A DNA stretch of 64,000 nucleotides from Streptomyces sp. G-G2. Lineage in GTDB: Bacteria; Actinomycetota; Actinomycetes; Streptomycetales; Streptomycetaceae. The translations under genes were made by a program, and so were the position numbers. Positions 1 through 8,301 of the stretch are shown here, piece by piece (within the stretch, counting starts at the first letter, position 1; every line of letters starts with the position of its first letter). The notes beneath the pieces were generated by a model that saw only the letters and a list, made by a program, of their open reading frames with translations, was not told where the DNA came from and did no database searches. The stretch covers positions 1 to 64,000 of the forward strand of contig NZ_JASISO010000029.1 of assembly GCF_030063135.1 (NCBI RefSeq). The letters run 5' to 3'.

Positions 1-76
1 GCCGACCCGTCTCGGCCACGATCCGCACAGCCCCCTCACGAAACTCCGCGTCGAACTTCCGTCGCTTCTCCGCCAT
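1..76 (-). mobile_element. IS3-type transposase OrfA, N-terminal fragment cut by the window edge
   Basis: Reading leftward from an ATG at 74-76, the 25 visible codons begin MAEKRRKFDAEFREGAVRIV. This matches the start of OrfA, the small helix-turn-helix subunit of IS3-family transposases, which binds the inverted repeats and is usually fused to OrfB by frameshift. Only the N-terminus lies in the window, so intactness cannot be judged. I could not define the terminal inverted repeat in the DNA to its right. It sits next to the integrase-bearing remnant, consistent with a patch of mobile DNA. Confidence 0.75.
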
Positions 77-362
77 GACTCTCAACTTCCCCTGCAGTCA
101 AGGCTCCACGCTACGAGGGGAAGGTCACTTCTCCTCAAGGGTCCGCATCAGAATGCCCTTCTCGATGGCAGGGCCGTTCGGCGTCGGATTCGCCCACGGC
201 AGACGGGAAGGTTACCCGAGAAGGCTGGAAGCTTCCGTCACGGCATGTCAACCTACAACACTCACGGGAAGAGCGGATCGGCTCTGTGCGCATTCACTGA
301 GACCGGTCCAGTTGCGCACTCCCGTCGTTCTCTGACCTGTGTGGCGACCATAGGAGCCTCAA

Positions 363-725
363 CTGTCTAACCTCCCTATTGCATTTCGGCTGACTGCCCC
401 AATTCTGTTCACCCTAGGTGCAGCCTCTGCCGTCTTTGGGCAGGTGTGCCATGACTATGCAGTCGTCGCTGCCTCGCTTTCGCTCTGCGTGTGCGCGGCC
501 GCGCTCTTCGCCGAAAGTCTGCTCCGGGATACGTACCGGCGTGACCGAGCCATTCTGGTCTACGTGGCATCGCACCCGGGTGTCACGCCGCGCCACTCCG
601 CTCAGGTGCTGGGCGTCACGGTTCAGCGCGCAACTCGGGACTTCGCCCGCCTAGCCCGGGACGAACTGCTGGCTCTCGTGGTCGTAGACGCAGACCCAGC
701 CTGCTGCACATACAGAGTTCGCTAG
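363..725 (+). CDS. Small membrane protein with C-terminal winged-helix-like domain (mobile-element cargo)
   Basis: A 120-residue frame, open from a stop at 351. The first ATG/GTG/TTG codon is GTG at 444, which gives 93 residues. A CTG at 363 lies 6 nt after GGAG (353-356) and would add a second membrane segment. With the CTG start there are two hydrophobic stretches (about residues 9-25 and 32-50), then a soluble region containing VASHPGVTPRHSAQVLGVTV and a following basic helix, which looks like a winged-helix DNA-binding fold. A membrane anchor joined to a wHTH-like domain is seen in accessory proteins of actinomycete integrative elements. I do not recognise a specific family. Whether CTG or GTG is used is uncertain; the function is unknown. 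Confidence 0.45.
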   Translation: MSNLPIAFRLTAPILFTLGAASAVFGQVCHDYAVVAASLSLCVCAAALFAESLLRDTYRRDRAILVYVASHPGVTPRHSAQVLGVTVQRATRDFARLARDELLALVVVDADPACCTYRVR

Positions 726-846
726 AGGCAGACCGGCAGCCCGGTCCGATGAGTGGAGATCACACGGTAACCCATGTCAACGTGCTGGTCTGACGGAAAA
801 CTGCAGGTCAGAGACTACGCATCTCGATAGTTCAGCAGGGAGCTCA

Positions 847-1065
847 ATGGCGCTACACAGGATCAAGGTCACCGGGCTGCACGGGGATGGAACGGTATGC
901 CCGCCGGTTCACGAGCACACGCGGGGAGGGGCCCCGCTGACCTCGGGGTGCACTGGCCGATCGCGGTACCTGGCTGCGTGCGCGTGCGGAGAGTGGAGCG
1001 GAGGGTCGTCCACGAGGTCGTACGCGGCGGAGATGGGGAAGAGGCACCGCAGCGCGCAGGCCTGA
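847..1065 (+). CDS. Small Cys/His-rich protein of an integrative element
   Basis: A 72-residue protein with an ATG start 4 nt after GGGAG (838-842). It begins with a short strand and a GDGTVCPP motif, then has Cys18, His22, His24, Cys35, Cys45 and Cys47 and the motif ACACGEW, ending in a basic RHRSAQA tail. Paired cysteines and histidines suggest a small zinc-binding protein. The GDGTxCPxV opening and the C-x-CGxW block are patterns I associate with short hypothetical proteins in Streptomyces mobile elements. It lies between the membrane wHTH gene and the excisionase and is co-oriented with both. No precise function can be assigned. Confidence 0.5.
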   Translation: MALHRIKVTGLHGDGTVCPPVHEHTRGGAPLTSGCTGRSRYLAACACGEWSGGSSTRSYAAEMGKRHRSAQA

Positions 1066-1418
1066 CCTGTAGTTCGCGGCGGGAGCGCGCGCAGGGGGAG
1101 GCCGGTGGGGACACCCGGTCAATCGGTGGCTGAGGGCATCTATCACTCGATCCGTGAATTCGTAAATCCCAGATTTTCCGGATCATTGGATCTGTTCGCA
1201 GTGGCTGTGCTTGGCGGTGGAGCCATGCGGATGCATGAACCCGACTGGTTGCCCACAGCTGCTGTTGGATCCATGCGTCATGTTCGACGTGGCGAGGCTT
1301 GTCTCCCATCGCTCGATGGCGGTTCGGCGAGTTGCATGGCCCTTTGGGTGCAGCATATCTCCGGCAGTCGGATGAATGGTGGTGGATATTGTGGCTGCCC
1401 GGAATATTGGAGATGGAT
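1066..1418. other. Gene-poor stretch before the excisionase
   Basis: This 353-bp stretch has AT-richer patches than the rest of the window (for example near 1150-1200) and no frame I can support as a gene. Open frames here have no usable ribosome-binding site and no recognisable protein pattern. It is probably decayed mobile-element DNA plus the promoter for the xis-int pair. I see no tRNA remnant in it. Confidence 0.4.
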
Positions 1419-1598
1419 GTGCCGGGAGGAAGTAATCGACTCCTCACGCCTGCAGAGGTTGCCGGATGGCTAAAAGTGAGCGAGGTGACAGTCAAGAACA
1501 AATATCGAACCTGGGGAATTAAAGCGCAAAAGGTCGGGCGCCTACTCCGGTTTCGAGAGCGCGATATCGTGGCTTATCTTGACTCGCGGTATGGCTAA
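1419..1598 (+). CDS. Excisionase / helix-turn-helix DNA-binding protein (Xis-like)
   Basis: A 59-residue protein containing LLTPAEVAGWLKVSEVTVK, then a wing and the end motif FRERDIVAYLDSRYG. This is the MerR/excisionase-type HTH_17 fold: a start-site helix, a recognition helix and a basic wing. I chose the GTG at 1419 because GGAG at 1409-1412 precedes it by 6 nt; ATG at 1413 abuts the same GGAG and is less likely. It ends 39 bp before the integrase in the same orientation, the usual xis-int order of actinomycete integrative elements, where Xis binds near attachment sites and biases the integrase toward excision. The role is inferred from fold and position. Confidence 0.75.
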   Translation: MPGGSNRLLTPAEVAGWLKVSEVTVKNKYRTWGIKAQKVGRLLRFRERDIVAYLDSRYG

Positions 1599-1637
1599 AT
1601 AACTGTCTGGGCCACAGGTGAACAGGGGGGTAAGGTT

Positions 1638-2858
1638 TTGGCGACGGTGTTCCAAAAATGCAAGGTGGATGGGAAGGATCGCAATTTCCCATGCGAAAAG
1701 GTGCGGTGTGGGCATTCCTGGACCGTTCGATACCGGGAGCCGGGAGGTCGAACGGGGCGGCAGCGGGAGAAAACCCTTCCTTCTAAGCGGGAGGCGGCAG
1801 ATTATGGTGTGAAGGTCGAGAGTGACAAGCGTGAACATGCTTATCTGGATCCCGATGCCGGGAAGATCCTCGTCAGTGTGTATGCGGTCGATTGGTTGGC
1901 GCGCCGAGCGATTAAAGAGACCACCAAGCAGAATTATGCCCGATTCTTCAGACTCCACCTGATTCCTCATCTTGGCTCGAAGTCGCTGATTAGCGTCACG
2001 GCCCGCGATGTTGAAATTATGTGTACTGCCATGGTTGAGCGGGGTCTCTCGCGTAGAACTGTCTATCATTCGATAATGGTTCCGCTGCGGTCGCTATTCA
2101 ACTCCGCAGTTAACGAAAAGCGAATACCTGAATCGCCAGTGGCTCGTGCCGCGCTACCGAGAGTTAAGACCAAGCGGGTTGATGAGAAATCTCTTCCCGA
2201 TGGCAAGGCGGTCATGTCCGTTGCGGGGGAGATCCGCCCAGACTGGGCAATCTCCATCTGGCTGATGGCGGGTTGTGGTCTACGAATTGGTGAAGTCTTG
2301 GCCCTGCGGCATGCGGATTTCGAGGGGGGGACAGTTAGGCTCCGTCGTCAGTTCGTGAGACTTAAGCGGGGCGGTGTATATGTAGCCGAGCTGTCGCCGC
2401 TGAAGGCTCGTGAAGAGGGCGAGTGGCGCGACGTGCCTGTTCCTCCCTCTGTCTTGGACGCTGTAAGGCGGCATGTAGACAAGCACGGCCTCGGTCGCGA
2501 CGGCTATCTCATGCACACCCATCAGGGTGGCGAGGTGCTGGATTCGAACTACCGGATCGACTTCCGGAATGCGGTCAAGAAGGCTGGCTTCGGCGATGAA
2601 TCCTGGACGGCCCACACACTGCGGCATTTCTTTGCCAGCAGCGCCATCGCCGGCGGCGTGTCGCTGCTGGAGGTTTCCCGGTGGTTGGGACACGCCACGA
2701 TCCAGATCACCGCTGACATCTATGGTCACCTGACCCCGGACGCCGGTGGCAGACTGAGGTCTGTGATGGATCAGGTGCTGACTGGCGTTAGCGTGGTTGG
2801 TGCTGACCACGGCGCCCGTGCTGGTTCCGTGCTGGTTTCGGAGGCGGAGGAACGGTAA
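1638..2858 (+). CDS. int: Site-specific tyrosine recombinase (integrase)
   Basis: A 406-residue integrase. The N-terminal arm-binding part has several Cys/His residues (Cys9, Cys19, Cys24 and a CGHSW motif). A SAM-like core-binding domain spans about 75-170 and the catalytic domain about 190-370. Catalytic residues are visible: Arg216 in GLRIGE, His326-x-x-Arg329 in HTLRH, His352 in LGHA and the nucleophile Tyr362 in DIYGH. The start is TTG, 7 nt after a G-run. Codon use is less GC-biased than in neighbouring core genes (AAT, ATT, TTT and GTT are frequent), indicating transfer. The enzyme recombines attP with a chromosomal attB. It reads toward and ends 22 bp before sbcD, so an attachment site probably lies at that junction. 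Confidence 0.93.
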   Translation: MATVFQKCKVDGKDRNFPCEKVRCGHSWTVRYREPGGRTGRQREKTLPSKREAADYGVKVESDKREHAYLDPDAGKILVSVYAVDWLARRAIKETTKQNYARFFRLHLIPHLGSKSLISVTARDVEIMCTAMVERGLSRRTVYHSIMVPLRSLFNSAVNEKRIPESPVARAALPRVKTKRVDEKSLPDGKAVMSVAGEIRPDWAISIWLMAGCGLRIGEVLALRHADFEGGTVRLRRQFVRLKRGGVYVAELSPLKAREEGEWRDVPVPPSVLDAVRRHVDKHGLGRDGYLMHTHQGGEVLDSNYRIDFRNAVKKAGFGDESWTAHTLRHFFASSAIAGGVSLLEVSRWLGHATIQITADIYGHLTPDAGGRLRSVMDQVLTGVSVVGADHGARAGSVLVSEAEER

Positions 2859-2880
2859 ACGTGCAGGTCGGAGCGATATC

Positions 2881-4068
2881 TTGAGGATTCTGCACACCTC
2901 CGACTGGCACCTCGGCCGCGCCTTCCACCGCGTGAACATGCTCGGCGCCCAGGCCGCTTTCGTCGACCACTTGATCGAGACGGTCGAGGAGCGCGAGGTC
3001 GACGCCGTGCTCGTCGCCGGTGACGTCTACGACCGGGCCGTGCCGCCGCTGCCTGCCGTCGAGCTGTTCGACCGGGTCCTGCACCGCCTCGCCGACCTCG
3101 GCGTGCCCACCGTGATGATCTCCGGCAACCACGACTCCGCCCGCCGGCTCGGCGTCGGAGCAGGGCTGATCGGCCGGGCCGGGATCCACCTGCGCACCGA
3201 CCCCGCGCGCTGCGCCGAGCCCGTTGTACTGGGCGACGTACACGGTGACGTGGCGCTCTATGGGCTGCCATACCTCGAACCCGCCCTGGTCAAGGACGAG
3301 TTCGACGCGCCCAAGGTGAGCCACGAGGCGGTGCTCGGCGCCGCGATGGACCGGGTCCGCGCCGACCTCGCCACCCGCGCGCCCGGCACCCGCTCCGTCG
3401 TCCTCGCGCACGCCTTCGTCACCGGCGGCCAGGCCAGCGACAGCGAACGCGACATCGCCGTCGGCGGGGTCGAGTCGGTCCCCGCCTCCGTCTTCGACGG
3501 AGTCGACTACGCGGCCCTCGGCCACCTGCACGGCTGCCAGACGGTCAACGAGCGGGTCCGCTACTCCGGTTCCCCGCTCGCCTACTCCTTCTCCGAGGTC
3601 CACCACCGCAAGACGATGTGGCTGGTCGAACTCGGCGCCCCCCGGGAGCGCCCGCGCGCCGAGCGCGTCGACACCCCGGTGCCGCGCCCGCTCGCCCGGA
3701 TCCGCGGCCCGATCGAGGAGCTGCTGGAGGACCCCGCGCTCACCGCGCACGAGGAGGCCTGGGTGGAGGCCACCGTCACCGATCCGGTCCGCCCCGAGGA
3801 CCCGATGGCCCGCCTCACCGCCCGCTTCCCGCACACCCTCAGCCTCGCCTTCGAACCCGAGGGCCGCGAAGAGGACGGCGGCCCCTCCTACGCCCAGCGC
3901 CTCAAGGGCCGCAGCGACCAGGAGATCGCCGAGGACTTCGTCCTGCACGTCCGCGGCGGCGGCGCGGCGGCCGACGAAGCCGAACGAGCCGTCCTGCGGG
4001 CCGCCTTCGACGACGTGCGCGTCGACGACGCCCGGCGCGACGGCGGACGCGAGGAGGGCGCCCGATGA
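2881..4068 (+). CDS. sbcD: Nuclease SbcCD subunit D (Mre11-type phosphoesterase)
   Basis: A 395-residue metallophosphoesterase forming the nuclease half of SbcCD, which cleaves DNA hairpins and processes broken ends with SbcC. Metal-binding motifs occur in order: HTSDWHLGR (N-terminus), GDVYDR, SGNHD, then a downstream HAF and GHLHGC. The C-terminal half is the DNA-specificity/cap region. I chose the TTG at 2881, 7 nt after GGAG (2870-2873), because it places RILHTSDWH at the very N-terminus as in the family. The stop overlaps the ATG of sbcC as ATGA, so the two are translationally coupled. The start lies only 22 bp after the integrase stop, so the native promoter may have been replaced or moved by the insertion. 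Confidence 0.95.
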   Translation: MRILHTSDWHLGRAFHRVNMLGAQAAFVDHLIETVEEREVDAVLVAGDVYDRAVPPLPAVELFDRVLHRLADLGVPTVMISGNHDSARRLGVGAGLIGRAGIHLRTDPARCAEPVVLGDVHGDVALYGLPYLEPALVKDEFDAPKVSHEAVLGAAMDRVRADLATRAPGTRSVVLAHAFVTGGQASDSERDIAVGGVESVPASVFDGVDYAALGHLHGCQTVNERVRYSGSPLAYSFSEVHHRKTMWLVELGAPRERPRAERVDTPVPRPLARIRGPIEELLEDPALTAHEEAWVEATVTDPVRPEDPMARLTARFPHTLSLAFEPEGREEDGGPSYAQRLKGRSDQEIAEDFVLHVRGGGAAADEAERAVLRAAFDDVRVDDARRDGGREEGAR

Positions 4069-7000
4069 GGCTGCACCGGCTCGAGGTCACCGCCTTCGGC
4101 CCCTTCGCCAAGCCCCAGGAAATCGACTTCGACGCCCTCTCCGGCGCCGGGATCTTCCTCCTGCACGGCCCCACCGGAGCGGGCAAGACCTCCGTCCTCG
4201 ACGCGGTCTGCTACGCCCTCTACGGATCCGTCCCAGGACCCCGCCAGGCCCCGGGCACCAGCCTGCGCAGCGACCACGCCGCCCCCGAGACCGCCACCGA
4301 GGTCACCCTCGAACTCACCGCGGGCGGACGCCGCCTGGAGATCACCCGGCGCCCCGAACAGCCCCGCCCCAAGAAGCGCGGCACCGGCACCACCAAGGAC
4401 AAGGCGCAGAGCCTGCTCCGCGAACACCTCGGCGAGCGCGGCTGGCAGGGACTCAGCCGCTCCCACCAGGAGATCGGCGAGGAGATCGAGCAACTGCTCG
4501 GCATGAGCCGCGAGCAGTTCTGCCAGGTGGTCCTGCTGCCGCAGGGCGAGTTCGCGCGGTTCCTGCGCGCCGACGCCGAAGCCCGCGGCCGACTGCTGGG
4601 GCGGCTCTTCGACACCCGCCGGTTCGCCGCCGTCGAAACCCTGCTCGCCGACCAGCGCCGGGCCGCCGAAGCCAAGGTGCGCGCGGGTGACGAGAGGGTA
4701 CTCGGCACGGCCCAGCGGCTCGCCCAGGCCGCCGGGGACAGCGCCGACCTGCGCGCCTGGCCGCTGCCCGGCCACCAGCCCGGCGAGCCCGGACTGGCCG
4801 AGGCGGTACGGGCCTGGGCAGCCGTGGCCCGCTGCTCGGCCCGCGAACGGCTGACCGTGCGCACCTACGCCCTGAGCGCCATGGAGAGCAGGCACGCGGC
4901 GGCCCGCCGGACCGCGGGGGAGGCCCGCGAACTCGACCGGCTCCAGCGGCGCCACGCCGAAGCCGCCCACCGAGCCGCGGCCCTCGCCGAGGCAGCCCCC
5001 GAACGGGAGCGGGTCCGCGCCCGCCTCGACCGGGCCCGCCGGGCCGATCAGGTCGCCCCCGCCCTGGACCTGCGCGAAGCCGCGACCGCGGCCCACCGGG
5101 CAGCCGCCGACGCCGTGGCCGACGCCCGCCACCGGCTGCACGCCGACCTCGTCGAGGCGGGCGCGGAACAGCTCGCCGCCCTCGAACAGCGGCTGCGCGG
5201 GGAACTGGGCGCGCTCGGCGCCGCCCACCGCACCGAACAGCGCAGCGCCGACATCACCCGCGAACGCACCGCGCTGGACCGCGAGTCCCGCGCCGCCGAG
5301 GAGCAGCACCAGGAGTCCGCCGACTGGCTGGCCCGCTGGGAACCCCTGCGGGCCCGGCTGCGGGAGAGCGTGGACTTCGCCCAGCAGGCCGCGACCCGGG
5401 CCGAGCACCTCGCCGGGCGGCTGGAACCGGCCCGGCTGCACCTCGCCGCCGCCCGCCGCCGGGACGCCCTCGCCGCCGAGGCCGAGTCCACCTCCGGCGA
5501 GCTGCTCTCCGTACGCGAGGAATCGGTGGCGGCCCGGGAGCGCTGGCTGGAGCTGAAGGAGGCCCGGCTGCGCGGGATCGCCGCCGAGCTCGCCGAGGCA
5601 CTCGTCACGGGCCGGCCGTGCGACGTGTGCGGTTCGGCCGAGCACCCCGCGCCCGCCCGCCCCGCCCCCGGCCATGTGGACCGGGCCGCCGAGGACGCCG
5701 CACACGCCCGCTTCGAGCAGGCCGAGGAACGGCGCGCCACCGCGGAACGCCGCCTGGCCGCCGTGGAGGAGGCCCGTACCGAGGCGGCAGCCGCCGCCGG
5801 TGACGCCACCACCGCCGAGCTGCTCGCCCGTACCCGGGAACTGACCGATCAGCACGCCGAAGCTCACGCGGCGGCCGCCGGACTGCACGCGGCCCGCGAA
5901 CGCCTGGCCCACGCCGAACGCGAGCACGCCACCCGCAGCGCCGACCGGCTGGACGCGGAACGCCGGATCGCCGCCAGGGCCTCCCGCAGGGAGGCCCTGG
6001 ACGAGGAACAGGGGGCCCTGGAAGCGGAACTGGCGCGCGTACGGTCGGGCTCGGCCAGCGTCGGCGAGCGCGCCCGGCTCCTGGAGACCCGGGTCCGGCT
6101 CGTGGCGGACGCGGCCAGTGCGCTGCACCGCGCCGAAGCGGCCGCCGAACGCCTGAAGGAGGCCGACGGACGGCTCGCCGACGCCGCGTTCCGGGCGGGC
6201 TTCGACACGACCGAGGCCGCGGCCGACGCCGTGCTCGCCGAGTACGAACGCAGCGCCCTGCAACGCCGCATGGATGCCTGGCAGGCCGAAGAGGCGCTGC
6301 TGGCCGACCGGTTCGCCGAGACCGACGCGGTCGCCGCGGCCGGGCAGCCGCCCGCCGACCCGCGCGCCGCCGAGGACCGGGCCGCGCGGGCCGAAGCCCG
6401 GCTGCGCGCCGCCGCGTCGGCCGCCGACGCGGCCCGGCTGCGCTGCGGTGAGCTGGACCGGCTGTCCCGCCAGGCCGAGAGCGAACTGCGCGCCCTCGGC
6501 CCGTTGCGCCAGAGCTACGACCGGGTGGCCCGGCTGGCCGGGCTCACCGCGGGCACCTCCGCGGACAACGAACGCAAGATGCGCCTGGAGGCCTACGTCC
6601 TGGCCGCGCGGCTGGAGCAGGTCGCGGCCGCGGCCACCGTGCGACTGCTGCGCATGTCGGGCGGTCGCTACACCCTGGTCCACTCCGACGCGCGGGCCAC
6701 CGGACGGGGGCGTTCCGGACTTGGCCTGCACGTGGTCGACGCGTGGACCGGCAGCGAGCGGGACACCGCCACCCTGTCGGGCGGCGAGACCTTCTTCGCC
6801 TCGCTCGCGCTCGCGCTCGGACTCGCCGATGTGGTGACCGACGAGGCGGGTGGAATGCGGCTGGACACCCTGTTCATCGACGAGGGCTTCGGCAGCCTCG
6901 ACGAACAGGCGCTGGACGAGGTGCTCGACGTACTCGACTCGCTGCGGGAGCGGGACCGCAGTGTCGGGATCGTCAGTCACGTCGCTGACCTGCGCACACG

Positions 7001-7076
7001 GGTGCAGACCCAGCTGGAGGTTGTCAAGCAGCGTGGTGGTTCGGTGGTGCGCCACCACATGGGTGGCGCGTCCTGA
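4065..7076 (+). CDS. sbcC: Nuclease SbcCD subunit C (Rad50-type SMC ATPase)
   Basis: A 1003-residue SMC-like ATPase, partner of SbcD in DNA end and hairpin processing. The N-terminal Walker A motif GPTGAGKTS is at residues 35-43. It is followed by long Ala/Arg/Glu-rich coiled-coil arms and a zinc-hook CDVC at about 519-522 in the middle. The ABC signature LSGGETFFASLALALGLAD is near 905 and Walker B LFIDEGFGSLDE near 937. The ATG overlaps the sbcD stop by 4 nt. Length, domain order and operon position are standard, and nothing looks broken. Confidence 0.96.
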   Translation: MRLHRLEVTAFGPFAKPQEIDFDALSGAGIFLLHGPTGAGKTSVLDAVCYALYGSVPGPRQAPGTSLRSDHAAPETATEVTLELTAGGRRLEITRRPEQPRPKKRGTGTTKDKAQSLLREHLGERGWQGLSRSHQEIGEEIEQLLGMSREQFCQVVLLPQGEFARFLRADAEARGRLLGRLFDTRRFAAVETLLADQRRAAEAKVRAGDERVLGTAQRLAQAAGDSADLRAWPLPGHQPGEPGLAEAVRAWAAVARCSARERLTVRTYALSAMESRHAAARRTAGEARELDRLQRRHAEAAHRAAALAEAAPERERVRARLDRARRADQVAPALDLREAATAAHRAAADAVADARHRLHADLVEAGAEQLAALEQRLRGELGALGAAHRTEQRSADITRERTALDRESRAAEEQHQESADWLARWEPLRARLRESVDFAQQAATRAEHLAGRLEPARLHLAAARRRDALAAEAESTSGELLSVREESVAARERWLELKEARLRGIAAELAEALVTGRPCDVCGSAEHPAPARPAPGHVDRAAEDAAHARFEQAEERRATAERRLAAVEEARTEAAAAAGDATTAELLARTRELTDQHAEAHAAAAGLHAARERLAHAEREHATRSADRLDAERRIAARASRREALDEEQGALEAELARVRSGSASVGERARLLETRVRLVADAASALHRAEAAAERLKEADGRLADAAFRAGFDTTEAAADAVLAEYERSALQRRMDAWQAEEALLADRFAETDAVAAAGQPPADPRAAEDRAARAEARLRAAASAADAARLRCGELDRLSRQAESELRALGPLRQSYDRVARLAGLTAGTSADNERKMRLEAYVLAARLEQVAAAATVRLLRMSGGRYTLVHSDARATGRGRSGLGLHVVDAWTGSERDTATLSGGETFFASLALALGLADVVTDEAGGMRLDTLFIDEGFGSLDEQALDEVLDVLDSLRERDRSVGIVSHVADLRTRVQTQLEVVKQRGGSVVRHHMGGAS

Positions 7077-7108
7077 CCCAGGATGCCGGTGGGGGCGTCA
7101 CGGGGCCG

Positions 7109-7555
7109 TCACGGACTGAGCGGGCGGCGGGCCAGCGGCGAGGAGTAGACGACGCTGGTCGTCACCGCGCCGAGCCCGGCGATCTTGCCCGCCACCTGCT
7201 CCAGGTGGGACATCGAACGCGCCGCGACCTTGAGCACGAAACAGTCGTCGCCCGTGACGTGGTGGGCCTCCAGGATGTCCGGCGTGGTCGACAGCAGATC
7301 GTGGAACGGCTTGTAGTTGCCGTGCGGATAGCGCAGCCGGACGAGCGCCATGATCGTTTTTCCCAGCTTCTCCGGATCCACGGTCGCCGTGTAGCCGGTG
7401 ATCACGCCCGCTTCCTCCAGCCGCCGCACCCGTTCGGTCACGGCGCTCGATGACATGGAGACCGCGCGGGCGAGTTCGGCGAAGCTGGCGCGGCCGTCGT
7501 GCTGGAGCGCTTCCAGGATGCGCCAGTCCGTGGCGTCAGGGGAATAGTCGGGCAT
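7109..7555 (-). CDS. Lrp/AsnC-family transcriptional regulator
   Basis: A 148-residue protein: an N-terminal AsnC-type helix-turn-helix (about 5-55, with SFAELARAVSMSSSAVTERV) and a C-terminal RAM ligand-binding/oligomerisation domain (about 70-140). Lrp-type proteins form octamer-like assemblies and respond to amino acids or related metabolites. It is divergent from the rhodanese gene, with 94 bp between starts carrying a short inverted repeat at 7601-7614. By the usual arrangement it probably controls itself and the rhodanese gene. The ligand cannot be read from sequence. Confidence 0.92.
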   Translation of the reverse strand: MPDYSPDATDWRILEALQHDGRASFAELARAVSMSSSAVTERVRRLEEAGVITGYTATVDPEKLGKTIMALVRLRYPHGNYKPFHDLLSTTPDILEAHHVTGDDCFVLKVAARSMSHLEQVAGKIAGLGAVTTSVVYSSPLARRPLSP

Positions 7556-7600
7556 GAGCCAGATCTAGCAGGGGAAACCCCGGCTGAACAAGGAGAAGGC

Positions 7601-7614
7601 AGTGGAATCCCACT
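7601..7614. promoter_or_regulatory. Candidate Lrp operator between divergent genes
   Basis: The inverted repeat AGTGG-AATC-CCACT lies in the 94-bp gap between the Lrp gene and the rhodanese gene. Its size fits an Lrp half-site pair. On the rhodanese side, TAGATT (7636-7641) ends 8 nt before the ATG, which suggests a -10 hexamer of a leaderless promoter. Binding is inferred only. Confidence 0.4.
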
Positions 7615-7649
7615 TCCAGAGATGATCACCCGCTCGTAGATTTTGAGCC

Positions 7650-8204
7650 ATGACGACGACGCAGCCCCCCGCAGGCGCAGCCGATCCCGCCTCCGCAGCC
7701 GTAACCACCGCCACCCCCGGGGCAGCCGCCAACCCCGTACTCCGGGTGCCCCCGGCCGCGCCCGCTGCGGCCGCCGCCTACTTCGCCGCCGGCCTCGCCT
7801 TCCATGCCGACGTCTCCGACGTGGCGGGCGCCCTCAGGGCGCACCGCGAGCAGGGCGCCGCACTCGGCTTCCAGATCGTCGACTCGCGGTCCACCCCCTC
7901 CTGGGACCAGGCCCACGTGCCCGGCGCCGTCCACCTGCCCACGGCCCTCGTCCCCGAACAGGCCGAGCGGCTGCTGGACAAGAACGTCCCGGTGGTCACC
8001 TACTGCTGGGGCCCCGGGTGCAACGGCGCCGCCCGCTCCGCCCTCGCCCTCGCCCAGCTCGGCTTCCAGGTGAAGGAGATGCTCGGCGGCATCGAGTACT
8101 GGATCCGCGAGGGCTTCGAGGTGGAGACCTGGCAGGGCACCGAGCGGCGCGCCGAGGCGGACCCGCTGACCGCGCCCACGGACTCCGACGACTGCGGCTG
8201 CTGA
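7650..8204 (+). CDS. Rhodanese-like domain protein
   Basis: A 184-residue protein. The first ~35 residues are Ala/Pro/Thr-rich and likely disordered. The rhodanese domain (about 50-175) has IVDSRSTPSWDQAHVPGAVH and the active-site loop YCWGPGCNGAARSA, whose first Cys is the expected persulfide-carrying nucleophile. It ends in GIEYWIREGFEVETW, typical of single-domain rhodaneses. The C-terminus finishes DSDDCGC, a double-Cys tail that could take part in thiol exchange (inference). Rhodaneses transfer sulfane sulfur to thiol or cyanide acceptors. The divergent Lrp regulator suggests control by a sulfur or amino-acid signal. A strong bidirectional terminator follows. Confidence 0.88.
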   Translation: MTTTQPPAGAADPASAAVTTATPGAAANPVLRVPPAAPAAAAAYFAAGLAFHADVSDVAGALRAHREQGAALGFQIVDSRSTPSWDQAHVPGAVHLPTALVPEQAERLLDKNVPVVTYCWGPGCNGAARSALALAQLGFQVKEMLGGIEYWIREGFEVETWQGTERRAEADPLTAPTDSDDCGC

Positions 8205-8234
8205 CCGCCGGTCCGTGGAAGGCCGCGCACGCGG

Positions 8235-8274
8235 ACGGGCCGTCCGCGCCCCCCGGGGGGAGCGGACGGCCCGT
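8235..8274. terminator. Bidirectional hairpin terminator
   Basis: A perfect 13-bp inverted repeat (left arm 8235-8247 ACGGGCCGTCCGC, right arm 8262-8274) with a 14-nt loop. It sits between the convergent rhodanese gene and DUF885 gene, so it can serve both strands. There is no T-tract, as is usual in high-GC actinomycetes. Confidence 0.85.
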
Positions 8275-8301
8275 TGCCGTGTTCGGCCGGTCAGGCGCCG
8301 G

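Noticed and set aside
75..335. An 86-codon frame starting within the IS transposase start region
   Set aside because: It begins opposite the transposase ATG, has no ribosome-binding site and is Arg/Ser/Pro-rich; probably not a gene.
245..370. A 41-codon frame (MSTYNTHGKSGSALCAFTET...) before the membrane wHTH gene
   Set aside because: The ribosome-binding site is weak (GGAAG too far upstream), and I know no family; too little to call a gene, although its end overlaps the possible CTG start at 363.
801..840. A possible tRNA 3' end near the start of the integrase element
   Set aside because: No cloverleaf can be drawn; the TGCAGGTC match to 2862-2869 is only 8 bp and may be chance.
3888..7058. 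A very long open frame on the minus strand opposite sbcC
   Set aside because: It is the antisense of sbcC, is Gly/Pro/Arg-rich with no domain, and reflects third-position GC bias; sbcC itself has all catalytic motifs.
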